From CAG-103 sp905215475 (GTDB taxonomy: Bacteria > Bacillota > Clostridia > Oscillospirales > Oscillospiraceae): a DNA stretch of 64,000 nt. A program made the position numbers and the translations under genes. Shown in pieces: positions 63,145-64,000 of this stretch (positions are counted from its first letter, which is position 1; each line of letters begins with the position of its first letter). Where the stretch lies: contig CAJMPW010000003.1 of NCBI GenBank assembly GCA_905215475.1, positions 179,553 through 243,552 of the forward strand, written 5' to 3'. The notes under the pieces are model-generated. The model was not told where the DNA came from. It worked only from the letters and a program-made list of their open reading frames with translations, and made no database searches.

Positions 63145-64000
63145 GCTTTGCCCTCCTTTTCCTGCGCATCCACCATCTTCTGCGTGATCAGCAGCGTGCG
63201 CAGCATATCCAGCGACAGATCGAGCTTGCCGCCGCCAGTGCCTGCCAGTACGCCACGATCCACAAGCCGCTGCACGCCCGGCCGCGCCCAGCTCGGCACG
63301 TCGTTAATCGAGTTATACCGGGGGCTGCACGCCTCTGCGTACTTGGCGCCGATCATCAGCCCACGGATCATGTCCATGGACAGATCCAGATTGCCGTGTT
63401 CGTCACCCCTAAGCGCGCCCGCGTCCATCATCTCTTTGATCGTGCTGCGTGCCCAGCCCGGAACATCATCAATCGTAGTGTACCTAATCACGTCATCGTC
63501 CTCCTCTCGTGCTCCGTTTTTCATCACCTCGGCGACGTCGCGCCGAAACCCGTCCATCGTGTAGCCCTTATCATATGTGCGCCACAACAGCTCCGGGTCC
63601 GCGTGGTTGCTCGCCACGCCGCGCCGGTGTCCCTCGGCGTGCCCGATGATGACGCCGTCCTGCTCCGGGTCAAGACCGTACTGCTTGCACAGCTCAGAAA
63701 ACAGCTCCACCGCCGTGCGGTACGTGCCCGCGATCTGTGCAGCAGACTCGTCACGGCTCATCGCGGCGCTCGGCTCGGTCATCTCCACGCCGATGTGCGT
63801 GCTGTTGGCGCTCCCGCCGCAGTGCCAGCCGCGCATTTCCCACGGCAGCGTCTGATACACCGTGCCGTCCGCCTGCGCGAACGCGTGCACGCAGACAGAC
63901 ACGCCGCCCGGCTGATACAGGTTAAAGCTGCGCGCAAACACCGCCGCCGACGGCTGCGGCGTGCCGACGCTGTGCAGCATGATGCCGCGCGGCGTCAGCG
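63141..64000 (-). CDS. N-acetylmuramoyl-L-alanine amidase endolysin with two C-terminal repeats, 5' truncated
   Basis: The frame is open to the window edge, and codons before the first ATG (63980) read LTPRGI, in line with the family start, so the 5' end is outside. The amidase domain has LMLHSVG-type MLHSVGTPQPSA (zinc His), HIGVEMTEP and IIGHAEGHRRGVASNHADPEL, a type 2 amidase or PGRP core. Two C-terminal repeats of about 45 residues (DDVPGWARSTIKEMMDAGAL and NDVPSWARPGVQRLVDRGVL, both followed by LDLS-DM) likely bind the cell wall. It cuts the bond between muramic acid and L-Ala. Confidence 0.92.
   Translation of the reverse strand, partial: LTPRGIMLHSVGTPQPSAAVFARSFNLYQPGGVSVCVHAFAQADGTVYQTLPWEMRGWHCGGSANSTHIGVEMTEPSAAMSRDESAAQIAGTYRTAVELFSELCKQYGLDPEQDGVIIGHAEGHRRGVASNHADPELLWRTYDKGYTMDGFRRDVAEVMKNGAREEDDDVIRYTTIDDVPGWARSTIKEMMDAGALRGDEHGNLDLSMDMIRGLMIGAKYAEACSPRYNSINDVPSWARPGVQRLVDRGVLAGTGGGKLDLSLDMLRTLLITQKMVDAQEKEGKA

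Larger units (their letters stand above)
61937..64000. mobile_element. Edge of a prophage or prophage remnant at the 3' end of tRNA-Lys
   Basis: From the tRNA-Lys 3' end onward the content is phage-like: a holin and an endolysin gene on the minus strand, a small hydrophobic ORF with AT-rich codons, and paired direct repeats close to the tRNA. No integrase is visible, since the window ends inside the endolysin gene. Extent beyond 64000 is unknown. Confidence 0.65.

Overview
The window looks like the chromosome of a high-GC, anaerobic, low-complexity-envelope Firmicute, most likely a member of the Clostridia close to the Oscillospiraceae. The basis is: a zinc-type S14 and a zinc-type S4, a Cys4 adenylate kinase, sigma-A type promoters with 17-18 base spacers (many with an extended -10 TG), a flavodiiron protein fused to two rubredoxins, an EFR1-type flavodoxin/ferredoxin protein, a two-gene SUF system, and no outer-membrane genes. 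The organism assignment is inference; no database was searched.

Layout. Bases 1-6850 carry small metabolic and envelope genes: a 5'-truncated TtcA-like PP-loop protein, a GNAT acetyltransferase, a SWIM zinc-finger protein, two lipoproteins, CorA, two flavodoxin-type proteins, two small unknown proteins, and the dead 3' end of a histidine kinase gene. tRNA-Ala(GGC) lies at 7111-7186. Bases 7309-12987 (minus strand) are one run: radical-SAM/DUF512 protein, Der GTPase, PlsY, SufC, a SufB/D protein and an SGNH esterase. Then come yceD-rpmF, an RluA-family pseudouridine synthase, GtrA, GreA, and the divergent birA/bioY pair with two BirA-type operators. Bases 17906-22748 hold an apparent catabolic module (CoA-transferase, MatC-like permease, HMG-CoA lyase family enzyme) with a divergent LacI regulator and palindromic operators. 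Bases 22876-36771 contain an AGCS symporter, DUF2461, a dipeptidase, flavin reductase, the multidomain flavodiiron protein, thioredoxin, a Crp/Fnr regulator, a membrane PP2C phosphatase, an oligopeptide-binding lipoprotein, and a two-component system with an M29 aminopeptidase.

Bases 36897-52827 (minus strand) are the S10-spc-alpha ribosomal superoperon, from rpsJ to rplQ, including secY, adk, map, infA, rpmJ and rpoA. It starts from a consensus promoter at 53119-53147 embedded in the terminator of the preceding operon, and has a 285-base leader with a terminator-like hairpin. A 465-base hairpin-rich non-coding stretch separates rpsN from rpsH. Upstream lies secA-pgeF-SBP-gtrA-cdd-LysR-like HTH. 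On the plus strand, a DUF1846 gene is followed by tRNAs Gly, Arg, His, Gln and Lys.

From the 3' end of tRNA-Lys to the window end the content looks like a prophage edge: a holin and an amidase endolysin on the minus strand and, between them and the tRNA, a small locus with two opposed consensus promoters, two outward terminators and a 46-codon hydrophobic ORF. That arrangement resembles a type I toxin-antitoxin locus and is the best candidate for something undescribed here.
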